Shown here: piece after piece, positions 1 to 8,427 of the stretch
Position numbering within the stretch: position 1 is the first letter of the stretch
Layout: the number at the start of each line of letters is the position of its first letter
DNA from: Novosphingobium ovatum
GTDB lineage: Bacteria; Pseudomonadota; Alphaproteobacteria; Sphingomonadales; Sphingomonadaceae
Reading direction: 5' to 3'
DNA: 64,000 nt
Assembly: GCF_009909235.1 (NCBI RefSeq)
Contig: NZ_JAAAPO010000005.1
Location: 186,001-250,000, forward strand
Translations under genes and position numbers: made by a program
The notes under the pieces: generated by a model
Seen by the model: the letters and a program-made list of their open reading frames with translations, nothing else
Database searches by the model: none
What the model was told of the DNA's origin: nothing

Positions 1-429
1 CCCAAGCTGATCAAGAAGGGCGAGGAAGACCCCTATGCCCCCAAAGGCGAGGGCGGCGGCCATGGCGGCGAGGAAGGCGCCAAGGAAGTCGAGGGCGAAG
101 GCGGCAGCCCGTACAAGACGACCTATTTCAACTTCAAGGACGACTTTACCTCGAACCTCAAGGAATCGACCGCGCTGATTCAGGTGTCGGTGGCCTGTTC
201 CACCCGCCGCGACGGGCGCGTCATCATGTGGTTGAAAAAGCACGAGCTGGCCATGCGATCCGAGATTCTGGCCGTGCTGGCCGACACGCCCGAGGAGGAG
301 ATCCACTCGATCGAGGGCAAGGAAAAGATGCGCAAGCGCCTGACCGCCGCGATCAACCACGTCCTGACCGAGGAAGAAGGCTTTGGCGGCGTCGACAACG
401 TCTATTTCAAGAGCCTGATCGTTCAGTGA
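1..429 (+). CDS. fliL: Flagellar basal body-associated protein FliL (C-terminal part)
   Basis: The reading frame is open from base 1 and ends at TGA 427-429, so the start and the expected N-terminal membrane anchor lie left of the window. What is visible is about 142 residues: a Lys/Glu/Gly-rich linker, then the conserved FliL periplasmic domain with a strand carrying VSVACSTRRDG and a helix-rich tail ending VYFKSLIVQ. FliL is a single-pass inner membrane protein that surrounds the stator at the flagellar motor and supports torque. Its place directly before fliM is the usual one. The assignment rests on the tail pattern and on position. Confidence 0.85.
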   Translation, partial: PKLIKKGEEDPYAPKGEGGGHGGEEGAKEVEGEGGSPYKTTYFNFKDDFTSNLKESTALIQVSVACSTRRDGRVIMWLKKHELAMRSEILAVLADTPEEEIHSIEGKEKMRKRLTAAINHVLTEEEGFGGVDNVYFKSLIVQ

Positions 430-466
430 CGCCCCACCGCCCCACTCCTGCACGCAAAGCACGCCC

Positions 467-1411
467 ATGAAGCCCCAACGCCAGTTCATCGCCGAACGCG
501 CCTTGGCCCAGCACTGCCCCGAACTGTTGCGCAAGGGGCCGGGCAAGGACGAGCTGTTGCCGCTGCTGGCCCGCATGGGTGAGCGTCTGGCCCGCCGCCT
601 GTCGGGCGCGCTGGCCCCGATGCTGGGTGGCGAGGCGCCAGTGGTGCAATGCACCACCCCACGCGAAAGCGACATTGAATCGATCACCCGTTCGACGGCC
701 AAACTGGCCGCCAACAGCCTGCTGGCGGTGGGGGATCCCTCGACCCCGATGCTGGTCTCGATCGAGGCCGAGCCGGTGCTGCGCATTGTCGACCGCGCCT
801 TTGGCGGCAAGGGTGAGGCCCCCGCCCCCCTGCCTGACACATTCCCCATGGCGGCCGAATTGATGATCGCGCGGCTGGAAATGCTGCTGGGCGATCACCT
901 GACCACGGCCTGCGCCGCCACCAGCGGTCGCGTGGCCAACAGCGATGTGCCCGCAATCATCGCCATGCGCCGCGATTCCAGCCTGCCGATGCTGGCCCCC
1001 TTTCCGGCCGAGCAGGTGCTGGCGATGCTGACCATGGAGGTCGATGATGGCGGGGTGCTGCCCTGGCTGATGACCTTTGCCATGCCGATGGGCACGCTGG
1101 CCCGCCTGTTCGGCCATGTCGATGCCGAAGGCGTGACGCTGAACAATGTCCGCCACACTCTGGCCAACCCGCTGGAGCGCCCGTTCGGCGATGTACCGCT
1201 CCCGGTTGCGGCTGTGCTGGTCGACATGACCATTCCCTTTTCCGCGATCGCGTCGCTGGCGCCGGGGCAAATCCTGCCGGTGGCGGTGGCGCGTCAGGTG
1301 CCGCTGCGGGTGGGGGATGCAACCATCGCCCATGGCGCGATCGGCACGATGGATGACCGCATGGCCATCCAGATCACCTCTGCCTTTGCCAACAGCAGGA
1401 GCCAATCATGA
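467..1411 (+). CDS. fliM: Flagellar motor switch protein FliM (divergent)
   Basis: 314 residues, slightly shorter than the usual 330-360. FliM is the middle layer of the C-ring; it binds phospho-CheY at its N-terminus and joins FliN through a C-terminal SpoA domain. The SpoA-like domain is visible at about residues 240-310. The N-terminal CheY-docking motif of the LSQxEIDALL type is not seen; the protein instead opens MKPQRQFIAERAL. The GGxG-type loop of the middle domain is also not obvious. The stop overlaps the fliN start (ATGA at 1408-1411), implying coupled translation. The identity is secure from the order fliL-x-fliN-fliO-fliP, less so from sequence alone. Confidence 0.85.
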   Translation: MKPQRQFIAERALAQHCPELLRKGPGKDELLPLLARMGERLARRLSGALAPMLGGEAPVVQCTTPRESDIESITRSTAKLAANSLLAVGDPSTPMLVSIEAEPVLRIVDRAFGGKGEAPAPLPDTFPMAAELMIARLEMLLGDHLTTACAATSGRVANSDVPAIIAMRRDSSLPMLAPFPAEQVLAMLTMEVDDGGVLPWLMTFAMPMGTLARLFGHVDAEGVTLNNVRHTLANPLERPFGDVPLPVAAVLVDMTIPFSAIASLAPGQILPVAVARQVPLRVGDATIAHGAIGTMDDRMAIQITSAFANSRSQS

Positions 1412-1731
1412 GTTTCACAGGTTTCCCCACGCGGGGGTTCGATTTCCTGAAGGATGTGGATGTGCGCCTGTCGGTCGAACTGGGCCGCACCGAAATGAAG
1501 CTGAAGGATGTGCTCAGCCTGGGCGAGGAGAGCATCGTCATGCTGGACCGCCTGACCGATGAATTGCTGGACGTAATGGTCAACGGCAAGATCATCGCCA
1601 AAGGCGAGATCGTCACGCAGGGCAACCGTTTCGGCCTGCGCATCGTCGAGATGGCCGGTGCCGAAAACGACCCCGACGAGGGCCGCGCCGCCGCCGATGT
1701 AGGCGCGATGGATCTGGGCGACATCGACTGA
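1408..1731 (+). CDS. fliN: Flagellar motor switch protein FliN
   Basis: 107 residues, carrying one SpoA domain at about residues 15-85. Typical features are LSVELGRTEMKLKDVLSLG near the start and the VNGKIIAKGEIV strand. FliN forms the base of the cytoplasmic C-ring together with FliM and is needed for rotation switching and for docking the export ATPase complex. An acidic tail (DPDEGRA to DIGDID-like) follows the domain. The gene overlaps fliM by four bases and shares one base with fliO (TGATG at 1729-1733), so the three are probably translated as one coupled unit. Confidence 0.93.
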   Translation: MSFTGFPTRGFDFLKDVDVRLSVELGRTEMKLKDVLSLGEESIVMLDRLTDELLDVMVNGKIIAKGEIVTQGNRFGLRIVEMAGAENDPDEGRAAADVGAMDLGDID

Positions 1732-2063
1732 TGCTGTGGTACATCATCAAGCTGGTTGTGCTCTTGCCGCTGATTGGCGGCCTGATCTGGGGCAGCCTGA
1801 AACTGTCCAAGCATCTGCAGGGCCGCTTCATGGGGCAGGGCGCGACGCGCTCGGTGCGAATTGTCGAGACGGTGATGCTATCGCCCACGCTGAAACTGGC
1901 GGTGCTGGAATTCCACGGGCGCGAGATTCTGGTCTCTACCGGGCGCAACGGGCTGACCCGTCTGGCCGAAGCCCCCGCCCGCCCGCGTGAGCCGGAGGTG
2001 CCCGCCACCGATCCGGCCGCCAGGACCAGCTTTTTGCAAACACTGAAGGCGATGCAGAAATGA
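1731..2063 (+). CDS. fliO: Flagellar biosynthetic protein FliO
   Basis: 110 residues with one N-terminal membrane segment (about residues 4-24, VVLLPLIGGLIWG) and a basic cytoplasmic domain containing VRIVETVMLSPTLKLAVLEF, the usual FliO pattern. FliO is an accessory membrane protein that helps assemble or stabilise the FliP ring of the flagellar type III export gate. The start overlaps the fliN stop, and the stop overlaps the fliP start (ATGA 2060-2063). FliO is poorly conserved in general, so the position between fliN and fliP carries much of the call. Confidence 0.88.
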   Translation: MLWYIIKLVVLLPLIGGLIWGSLKLSKHLQGRFMGQGATRSVRIVETVMLSPTLKLAVLEFHGREILVSTGRNGLTRLAEAPARPREPEVPATDPAARTSFLQTLKAMQK

Positions 2064-2845
2064 TCCGCCCGCTTCGACTGATCGCGGCATTGGGGGCGTG
2101 GGCCATGCCCGCCACGGCATGGGCGCAGGCCCAGATCCCGCCCGCGCCTGCCGGTGGATCGGCCATTCCGGGCGCGCTGGACCGCGCCTTTGGCGCGATG
2201 AACGGCGGGCCGGGCGGCGGCATGACGCTGTCACTGCAGATCCTGATCCTGATGGGTCTGCTGACGATCCTGCCCAGCCTGATCCTGATGATGACCAGCT
2301 TTACCCGCATTCTGGTGGTGTTTTCCATCCTGCGGCAAGCCATGGGTTTACAGCAATCGCCCCCCAATCAGGTGCTGATCGGGCTGGCACTGTTCCTCTC
2401 GCTGTTTGTCATGTCGCCAACGCTGGACAAGGTGAACCAGACCGCCATCGCCCCCTATTCGGCCGGGCAGATCAACTCGCAACAGGCGATCGGCGCGGCG
2501 GGCGCGGAATTCCACCATTTCATGATGCGCCAAACGCGCAAGGCCGATCTGGCGATGTTTGTCGACATGGCCAAACGCCCCGGCTTTGACCGGCCAGAGG
2601 ATGTGCCCTTCTCGATCCTGCTGCCCGCCTTTGTCACGTCCGAGTTGAAAACCGCGTTCCAGATCGGCTTCATGCTGTATCTGCCGTTTCTGGTGATCGA
2701 TCTGGTGGTGTCCTCCACCCTGATGAGCCTGGGCATGATGATGATGAGCCCGGCGATTGTCTCGATGCCGTTCAAGCTGTTGCTGTTTGTGATGGTCGAT
2801 GGCTGGGCGCTGTTGATGGGCAGCCTGGCGGCCAGTTTCGGTTAG
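2060..2845 (+). CDS. fliP: Flagellar export gate protein FliP
   Basis: 261 residues, normal for FliP. An N-terminal signal sequence (about residues 1-24, ending AWAQA) is followed by the conserved core with PSLILMMTSFTRILVVFSIL and the Pro/Asn block QQSPPNQVLIGLALFLS. FliP forms the pentameric core of the FliP5Q4R1 export gate in the inner membrane, through which rod, hook and filament subunits leave the cell. Several hydrophobic helices near the C-terminus (residues about 195-255) complete the family pattern. Thirteen bases separate it from fliQ. Confidence 0.97.
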   Translation: MIRPLRLIAALGAWAMPATAWAQAQIPPAPAGGSAIPGALDRAFGAMNGGPGGGMTLSLQILILMGLLTILPSLILMMTSFTRILVVFSILRQAMGLQQSPPNQVLIGLALFLSLFVMSPTLDKVNQTAIAPYSAGQINSQQAIGAAGAEFHHFMMRQTRKADLAMFVDMAKRPGFDRPEDVPFSILLPAFVTSELKTAFQIGFMLYLPFLVIDLVVSSTLMSLGMMMMSPAIVSMPFKLLLFVMVDGWALLMGSLAASFG

Positions 2846-2858
2846 GCGGAGACAGGCA

Positions 2859-3143
2859 ATGGACGATATCACCCCGATGCTGGCGCTGGCCGACCGGATG
2901 CTGTGGATCGCGATGCTGTGCGCCGCGCCGGTGCTGTTGGCCACCCTGGCAGTAGGGTTGGTGATCTCGGTGTTGCAGGCGGCGACATCGGTCAATGAAC
3001 AGACGCTGACCTTTATCCCCAAACTGATCGTGACGGCGCTGGTGCTGGTGCTGTTTGGCGCCAGCATGATGGGGCTGATCGGCGATTTCACCAAAGACAT
3101 CTTTGCCGCCATCGCCCGTCTGGGCACAGAGGCTGGGCGGTGA
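2859..3143 (+). CDS. fliQ: Flagellar export gate protein FliQ
   Basis: 94 residues, close to the usual 89. Two membrane helices are visible at about residues 16-40 and 53-75, the second carrying LTFIPKLIVTALVL. In the export gate four FliQ subunits pack around the FliP ring. The segment SVLQAATSVNEQTL is the strongly conserved inter-helix region. The gene ends in a GTGA overlap with fliR (3140-3143). Confidence 0.95.
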   Translation: MDDITPMLALADRMLWIAMLCAAPVLLATLAVGLVISVLQAATSVNEQTLTFIPKLIVTALVLVLFGASMMGLIGDFTKDIFAAIARLGTEAGR

Positions 3144-3928
3144 TCGCGCTTGATTTCGGCTTTGGTCCGCTGGAGGCCGAATTCTGGCGCTGGGTGTTTC
3201 TGATGACCCGCATCGGCGCGGCATTGGTGGCCGCGCCCTTTTTCGGCACGGCCAATGTCTCGGCCCAGATCCGGGTGATCACGGCCGCCGCCATCGCGCT
3301 GCTGGTGGCCAATTGGGTACCGATCCCGGCGCTGCCCAACCTGTTCTCGCTGCCCGGCTTTCTGGCCATCATGGGCGAAGTGCTGATCGGCACCGCGCTG
3401 GGCTTTGTCCTGCAATTCGCCTTTGCCGCGCCAACAATCGCGGCCGAACTGATGGGCGGGGCCATGGGCATGAGTCTGGCCGCCACGGTCGATCCGCAAA
3501 ACGGCCGCCAGTCGCCCGCGCTGGGGCAATATTTCGGGGTGATGCTGACGCTGGTGTTCTTTGGTCTGGGGGCGCATCTGCAATGGATCGGCCTGCTGGT
3601 CAAAAGCTATACCGCCTTTCCACCCGGCCAGGTGCTGGGCGCGTTCGGGCCGGACAAGTTCCTGACGATCGTCTCTTTTGCCACCTCGATGCTGGTGACG
3701 GCGGTGGTGATGGCGGTGCCGGTGGTCTTGGTGCTGTTCCTGATCCAGACGCTGGCGGGGGTGCTCTCGCGCTCGGCCCCGGCGCTGAACCTGTTTTCGC
3801 TGGGCCTGCCGGCGGGGATCATCGGCGGCATAGTCGCGTTGGTGGTCAGCGCGCCGATGATCTCTGACCGGATGGTGGGGCTGACCGCGGACGCCATATC
3901 GGCCAGCGGCAGCCTGCTGGTGCGATAG
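3140..3928 (+). CDS. fliR: Flagellar export gate protein FliR
   Basis: 262 residues with about six membrane helices. It starts with GTG in the fliQ stop overlap, which explains the lack of a separate ribosome site. FliR is the single-copy subunit that closes the FliP/FliQ spiral of the flagellar secretion gate. Family features include FWRWVFLMTRIGAALVAAPFF near the N-terminus and PALNLFSLGLPAGI towards the C-terminus. The order fliP-fliQ-fliR-flhB is the standard one. Confidence 0.95.
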   Translation: MIALDFGFGPLEAEFWRWVFLMTRIGAALVAAPFFGTANVSAQIRVITAAAIALLVANWVPIPALPNLFSLPGFLAIMGEVLIGTALGFVLQFAFAAPTIAAELMGGAMGMSLAATVDPQNGRQSPALGQYFGVMLTLVFFGLGAHLQWIGLLVKSYTAFPPGQVLGAFGPDKFLTIVSFATSMLVTAVVMAVPVVLVLFLIQTLAGVLSRSAPALNLFSLGLPAGIIGGIVALVVSAPMISDRMVGLTADAISASGSLLVR

Positions 3929-3937
3929 GAGCGCGCC

Positions 3938-5116
3938 ATGGCCGAAGGTGGTGAAAAGACCCACGCCCCAACCCCCAAACGGATCGAGGAGGCCGTCAAG
4001 AAAGGCGACGTCCTGCGCAGCCGCGAACTGGGCGTGGCGGGCAGCATCCTCATCGGCGCGGCCTTTTTCCAGATCGCCGGGCCTTGGACATTCCACAGCA
4101 TGGAGCGCGCCATGCGCCTGTGCCTGCAATGGGAACGCGGCGATCTGGAGGACTTCAACCCCGCTCGCCTGCTGTTTGCGATCGGCGCGGAAATCGCCCC
4201 CCCCATTCTGGGGCTGGGCTTTGGCGTGATCCTGATCACGCTGATCACGCAATTGGCGATGGCCGGGCCGGGCCGGTTCGTGCCGCACAATCTGATACCC
4301 AAGGGCGGGCGGCTGAACCCGATGAACGGGTTGCAGCGCATGTTCGGCATGAACGGCTGGATCGAGGTGGGCAAGGGCCTGCTCAAACTCGCGCTACTAG
4401 GCTCGATCGGCTTTGCCTGGGCGCGTTCACGGCTGGAGGCGCTGATGGAGCTGAACGGCACGCAATTGGCCGGGCAGCTGGACTTTGCGTGGGAGGCCTT
4501 CCTCTCGCTGCTGTACCAATTGGGCGCGGGGCTGGTGGTGATCGCGCTGGCCGATTTTCCCATCCAGTGGTTCCGCCGGATGCAGCGCCTGCGCATGTCG
4601 CTGGAGGAAATCCGCGAGGAGCACAAGCAGCAGGAAGGCAGCCCCGAGGCCAAGGGCGCGCAGAAAAGCCGCATGCGTCAGGTGGCGATGAGCGCGGTGG
4701 CCGGCGCGATGAAGAACGCGCAATTTGTCGTCACCAACCCCACCCATTTCGCCATCGCCATCGCCTATGACCCCGATCTGGCCCCGGCGCCGGTGGTGCT
4801 GGCGCGCGGGCGTGGCGAGCGCGCGCTGGCGATCCGCGAGCTGGCGGGGGAAAAGGGATTGCCGGTGCTGGAATATCCCGGCCTTGCCCGTGCGCTGTAT
4901 TACACCACGCGCGAAAATCAGCAGATCCGCGAGGAACTCTACATGGCGGTGGCCGCCGTGCTGGCCTTTGTCATGGCGCTGACCCGTGGCGAGGCCCGCC
5001 CCGCCCCTGATGTCGACGTGCCCACCGAGATGCGCTTTGACGCCGAGGGCCGCCCCGATCCAGACAACCGCGAGACCGTGCCGCCCCCGCCCCCGCCACC
5101 ATCCGGGCTCGCCTGA
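3938..5116 (+). CDS. flhB: Flagellar export switch protein FlhB
   Basis: 392 residues. It begins with the family-typical EKTHAPTPKRIEEAVKKGDV, then four membrane helices, then a cytoplasmic domain. The self-cleavage motif Asn-Pro-Thr-His is present at residues 267-270 (N267/P268), so the protein should cleave itself to switch export from rod/hook to filament substrates. The tail after about residue 365 is a Pro-rich extension. It lies nine bases after fliR, with a good GGAGCG ribosome site. All residues known to be needed for autocleavage are present. Confidence 0.97.
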   Translation: MAEGGEKTHAPTPKRIEEAVKKGDVLRSRELGVAGSILIGAAFFQIAGPWTFHSMERAMRLCLQWERGDLEDFNPARLLFAIGAEIAPPILGLGFGVILITLITQLAMAGPGRFVPHNLIPKGGRLNPMNGLQRMFGMNGWIEVGKGLLKLALLGSIGFAWARSRLEALMELNGTQLAGQLDFAWEAFLSLLYQLGAGLVVIALADFPIQWFRRMQRLRMSLEEIREEHKQQEGSPEAKGAQKSRMRQVAMSAVAGAMKNAQFVVTNPTHFAIAIAYDPDLAPAPVVLARGRGERALAIRELAGEKGLPVLEYPGLARALYYTTRENQQIREELYMAVAAVLAFVMALTRGEARPAPDVDVPTEMRFDAEGRPDPDNRETVPPPPPPPSGLA

Positions 5117-5182
5117 ACACCCATGCGTGATTTACCGCAGCCCCCGCCTTAACCCCCCGCCACGAAAGCCGTCCTAGATATC

Positions 5183-6676
5183 ATGAGCACCACCACCTCC
5201 TCCACGTCGAGCACCACGACCACGACGACGACCAGCACCAGCAGTGCCTCGGTCGGGTCGAAGCTGCTGACCTCGCTGGGGGTGGGGACCGGCATCGACA
5301 TGACCGAAATGGCGACCAACATCGCCACGGCCGAATATGCCGCGCAGAACGATGCGGTAACCACCCGCCTCTCCAACCTCAAATTGCAGATTTCCGAGGC
5401 GGGGCAGTTGAAAAGCGACCTGCTCTCGCTCTCCTCCTCGCTCTCCAGTCTGATCGACAGCGGCGGGCTGCTGCCCGCGCCCACCGTCACCAACAGCAAT
5501 GTCGCCACCGCCAGCCTGCCTACGGGCAGCTCGGGCACCAAGGGCAGCTATACGCTGGAAGTGACGCAATTGGCCAAGCCGCAGGTGCTGACCACCGGCA
5601 CCTTCACCAGCGCCACCTCGACGCTGAAACCGGGCACGCTGACCTTCAGCTTTGGCACCTTCACGGGGGCCACGCTGGGCACGCCCACCTCGACCAACAC
5701 GCTGACGGTTGCCGATGGCGACACGGTCAGCTCGATCGTCAGCAAGATCAACAACGCCAACATGGGCGTCACCGCCTATCTGGCGACCAACGCTGATGGC
5801 GTGCAGATCGTGATGAAGGGCACCGAGGGCGCGGCCAAGGCCTTTACCATCACCGCCAACAACACCGATGATGGCAGCTCGACCAGCGCCTATTCGGTGG
5901 CGACCATGGCCTATTCGGGGGCGACCGGCGGCGTGGTGACGCGGGCGCAAAGCTCGACCGATGCCGCCTACAAGCTGGACGGCATCAGCCGCACCGCCAC
6001 CACCAACACGATCGATAGCGCCGCCCCCGGCCTCTCGCTGAAACTGACGGGCACCAACATCGGCAGCCCGACGACAGTCACCTATTCCGACCCGTCCAGC
6101 AGCATCACCACGACGATGACCAATCTGGTCAGCGCGCTGAACAGTCTGGTGACCGAAATGAACACCGTGGGATCGGCCGACACCGGCCATCTGAACGGCG
6201 ACGCCGGGATCAAGACGATGAAACGCGCGTTCTCGGCTCTGGCGGGCACGACGATCATGCCCAACGCGGCCACCGGCGAGCCGGCCACGCTGGCCGATCT
6301 GGGACTGAAAACCAATCGTGATGGCAGCTTCTCGCTGGATACGGCCAAGCTGGCCAGCGCGCTGAGCAGCAACACCAGCGCCGTCGCAGCCATGTTCACC
6401 AAGGGCATCCATGGCGTCTATGCCACGGTGTTCTCGACCGTCAGCAGCCTGACCACCAGTTCGGACAGCAGTTCGCTGGCCGGATCGATCACGCGCTACA
6501 CCGCGCTGCAAACACGCGTGGCGGCACAACAAACCAACCTTTCGACACAGGAAACCAAATTGCGCGAACGGTTGATCACCCAATATTCGGCCTCGAACGC
6601 GGCCGTCGCCACCTTCAACTCCACGCTGTCCTATCTGAAGAACCAGATCGCGGCGTGGAATAAAACCAGTAGCTAA
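5183..6676 (+). CDS. fliD: Flagellar hook-associated protein 2 (filament cap) FliD
   Basis: 497 residues. A very Ser/Thr-rich N-terminus (residues 1-30) leads into the FliD_N helix with SLGVGTGIDMTEMA, a Thr/Ser/Ala-rich central domain, and a C-terminal FliD domain with DLGLKTNRDGSFSLD and final coiled-coil heptads ending SYLKNQIAAW. FliD forms the cap that folds flagellin subunits at the filament tip. The order fliD-fliS matches the usual late flagellar module, here fused to the export-gate operon. The low-complexity N-terminus is odd and might be a start chosen too early; no internal start has a clearly better ribosome site. Confidence 0.92.
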   Translation: MSTTTSSTSSTTTTTTTSTSSASVGSKLLTSLGVGTGIDMTEMATNIATAEYAAQNDAVTTRLSNLKLQISEAGQLKSDLLSLSSSLSSLIDSGGLLPAPTVTNSNVATASLPTGSSGTKGSYTLEVTQLAKPQVLTTGTFTSATSTLKPGTLTFSFGTFTGATLGTPTSTNTLTVADGDTVSSIVSKINNANMGVTAYLATNADGVQIVMKGTEGAAKAFTITANNTDDGSSTSAYSVATMAYSGATGGVVTRAQSSTDAAYKLDGISRTATTNTIDSAAPGLSLKLTGTNIGSPTTVTYSDPSSSITTTMTNLVSALNSLVTEMNTVGSADTGHLNGDAGIKTMKRAFSALAGTTIMPNAATGEPATLADLGLKTNRDGSFSLDTAKLASALSSNTSAVAAMFTKGIHGVYATVFSTVSSLTTSSDSSSLAGSITRYTALQTRVAAQQTNLSTQETKLRERLITQYSASNAAVATFNSTLSYLKNQIAAWNKTSS

Positions 6677-6689
6677 GGAGGATTGAGCC

Positions 6690-7061
6690 ATGCTGGCAGG
6701 GCGCAATCCCACCCTGGTCTATCGCCGCATCGACTTTGACGCCCGCGTGTCGGGCGCCAATCCCCGCGAATTGCTGGCGGTATGTTACGAACAATTGATC
6801 GGATCACTGGGCAGCGCGCTGCTGGCCCAGGAACGCCGCGACAATGCGATGAAAAGCCAGGCCCTGACCCGCGCGCTTTCGGCTCTGACGGCGTTGCAGA
6901 TGGGCGTGTCAGGCGATGGCCCGGTGGCCGACGCATTGCTGCATATGTACACCGCCGCCCGCCGCGCGGTGCTGGACGGGGTGCTGAACTTTGATCCCGT
7001 GGTGATATCACAGGTTCGGCAGGACTTTATTGATATCGCTGAAAGCATTTCGCGGGCCTGA
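6690..7061 (+). CDS. fliS: Flagellar export chaperone FliS
   Basis: 123 residues, matching the family length. FliS is a four-helix cytoplasmic chaperone that wraps the C-terminus of flagellin and keeps it unpolymerised before export. Typical features are PRELLAVCYEQLIGSLGSAL in the first helices and an aromatic/basic N-terminal segment with YRRIDFDARVSGANP. A perfect AAGGAGG ribosome site (6675-6681) overlaps the fliD stop, so fliS is clearly cotranscribed. No flagellin gene is in this window. Confidence 0.9.
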   Translation: MLAGRNPTLVYRRIDFDARVSGANPRELLAVCYEQLIGSLGSALLAQERRDNAMKSQALTRALSALTALQMGVSGDGPVADALLHMYTAARRAVLDGVLNFDPVVISQVRQDFIDIAESISRA

Positions 7062-7502
7062 ACAGCCGCCCCGGCGCCAACTTGCGGCAAGGCGCGTGCT
7101 GTTGTCCGCAGACGCACCGGCCGTTGGCCCGTGACAAGCCAAACTGTAAGGCGCAGGCAGTCCCCAATCGTTACATCAACACTCCGTGGCGATTTGAGGA
7201 AATTTTGCGGCGCGCGTCGGCGCAAACACGACGACAAACACGATTTTCTTTTCAAGTATGGTCCAAAATGGGAAATCGATTGATCCTTTCATCAAGGACA
7301 AAAGATTACTGCAAACAACAAGATAAATTATTAAGACTTCACTAACTCGGCAACGCCGATGCTTTTACTACGGGTTAATACATAATCTTTTCTTATCTCG
7401 TCAGCGCATCAGTTCAGGGTACCCCCGAAACGGAGACATCTGAAGGTCAAATGCTACGCACTTGTTGCTAAGCATTAACCATTGGACCAGGGGGACCAAG
7501 CC
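7062..7502. other. AT-richer intergenic region before the LuxR-type regulator
   Basis: About 440 bases without a convincing gene. The first 120 bases look like local sequence, while 7180-7480 is clearly richer in A/T than its surroundings, as expected for a promoter region. A GCCGATGC element sits at 7355-7362, but no properly spaced partner was found. No terminator hairpin after fliS was recognised. Confidence 0.5.
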
Positions 7503-8105
7503 TTGAATAGCATGACCAGCCTTTTCCTCGTCGATGGTGATGTCCGCCGACGCGCAGCTATCTCACACTGCCTTGCCGGCAGCGGTATCCACGTCGAACC
7601 GTTCGAGGATGCTTCAGAACTGATCAGCCGCTGGCCCAAGAACGGGCTGCTGCTGGTGCATGATGACGGACGCGCCATCGGCACACTGCTGACCCAGATG
7701 GGACGGCTGGGCCAATGGCTGCCGGTCATCGGCTTTGCCCAGGAACCCAACACGCGACAGGTGGTGCGTGCCGTGCTTGACGGGGCGATCGACTATATCG
7801 CCTGGCCCTTTTCCGGGGACGAGATCACCAGCCTGATCCGCAGTGCCGAGGAGAAGGCCGAGGTGTTTGGCAGCACCAAGCTGCGCGAGGCGCTGGCCCG
7901 AAGCCGCGTCGACCGCCTGACCAAGCGCGAGCGCGAGGTGCTGGCCGGTGTGGCCGGGGGCCTGTCGAACCGGATGATCGGCGAGAAACTGTCGATCAGC
8001 CCGCGAACGGTCGAAATCCATCGCGCCAATATGTTGACCAAAATGGGCGCCAACCACACGTCAGAGGCGATTCGCATCGCGATTGAGGCATCACTGGTCA
8101 GTTGA
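7503..8105 (+). CDS. FixJ/NarL-type response regulator with altered receiver domain
   Basis: 200 residues from the TTG at 7503, chosen because AGGGGG at 7489-7494 lies eight bases upstream; a TTG at 7482 and an ATG at 7512 are alternatives. The N-terminal half resembles a receiver domain (SLFLVDGD at the start, DD at about residues 54-55), but the conserved Lys-Pro pair is replaced by Trp-Pro in IAWPFSGDE, so normal phosphorylation signalling is doubtful. The C-terminal half is a clear LuxR/FixJ helix-turn-helix with LTKREREVLAGVAGGLSN and SPRTVEIHRANMLTKMGA. It probably binds DNA. The location between flagellar and chemotaxis genes suggests motility control, which is inference. Confidence 0.85.
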   Translation: MNSMTSLFLVDGDVRRRAAISHCLAGSGIHVEPFEDASELISRWPKNGLLLVHDDGRAIGTLLTQMGRLGQWLPVIGFAQEPNTRQVVRAVLDGAIDYIAWPFSGDEITSLIRSAEEKAEVFGSTKLREALARSRVDRLTKREREVLAGVAGGLSNRMIGEKLSISPRTVEIHRANMLTKMGANHTSEAIRIAIEASLVS

Positions 8106-8305
8106 ACATGCGCGTGGCGGCCGCGCGTCGCCACGCTGTCCATCCCTGATGATCGGACCAGCCAGGAGCAGACAAGAAGGTGGCGGTTGCAATCGCCCCC
8201 AATTAGCCCAACTCCCGGCCTTCATCCGCTACGCTGCCCGACCCTCCTCGCGGGCGGGTGACTGATCATCAGGCTGCGGCCGCCCGGCCATGCCGGCAGC
8301 CCGTA

Positions 8306-8343
8306 CCGCCCCTTCGGGCATACCACCCGAAGGGGCGGCTTTC
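8306..8343 (+). terminator. Rho-independent terminator after the LuxR-type regulator
   Basis: A 13-base perfect stem (CCGCCCCTTCGGG, 8306-8318, with 8326-8338), a seven-base loop and a short T-rich tail (CTTTCT). It is oriented to end transcription of the plus-strand regulator gene. Confidence 0.75.
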
Positions 8344-8370
8344 TATTGTCGGCCTGCGATCTGCCATGGC

Positions 8371-8408
8371 AAAAGGGCCGGCCATCCCCGCGGATGACCG
8401 GCCCTTTT
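8371..8408. terminator. Bidirectional terminator between regulator and cheB relative
   Basis: AAAAGGGCCGG (8371-8381) pairs with CCGGCCCTTTT (8398-8408), with an inner CATCC/GGATG stem. A/T runs on both sides let it act on either strand. It lies 20 bases past the stop of the minus-strand cheB-like gene. Confidence 0.85.
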
Positions 8409-8427
8409 GGCGTCATGAAGGAACGGG

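Larger units (their letters stand above)
8106..8427. other. Convergent intergenic region with two terminators
   Basis: The gap between the regulator and the minus-strand cheB relative. It holds a GC hairpin at about 8111-8135 without a T-run and the two terminator hairpins listed separately. No gene was seen. Confidence 0.6.

Noticed and set aside
407..1405. Minus-strand open frame opposite fliM
   Set aside because: Antisense shadow; composition is low-complexity Gln/His/Arg with no ribosome site.
2348..4288. Very long minus-strand open frame opposite fliP-fliQ-fliR-flhB
   Set aside because: High G+C removes stop codons from antisense frames. The product is His/Gln/Arg-rich and the plus strand is fully explained by conserved flagellar genes.
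7355..7362. Sigma-28-like GCCGATGC element before the LuxR-type regulator
   Set aside because: The nearest TAAG-like partner is about 19 bases away instead of about 15, so the promoter pattern is not convincing.
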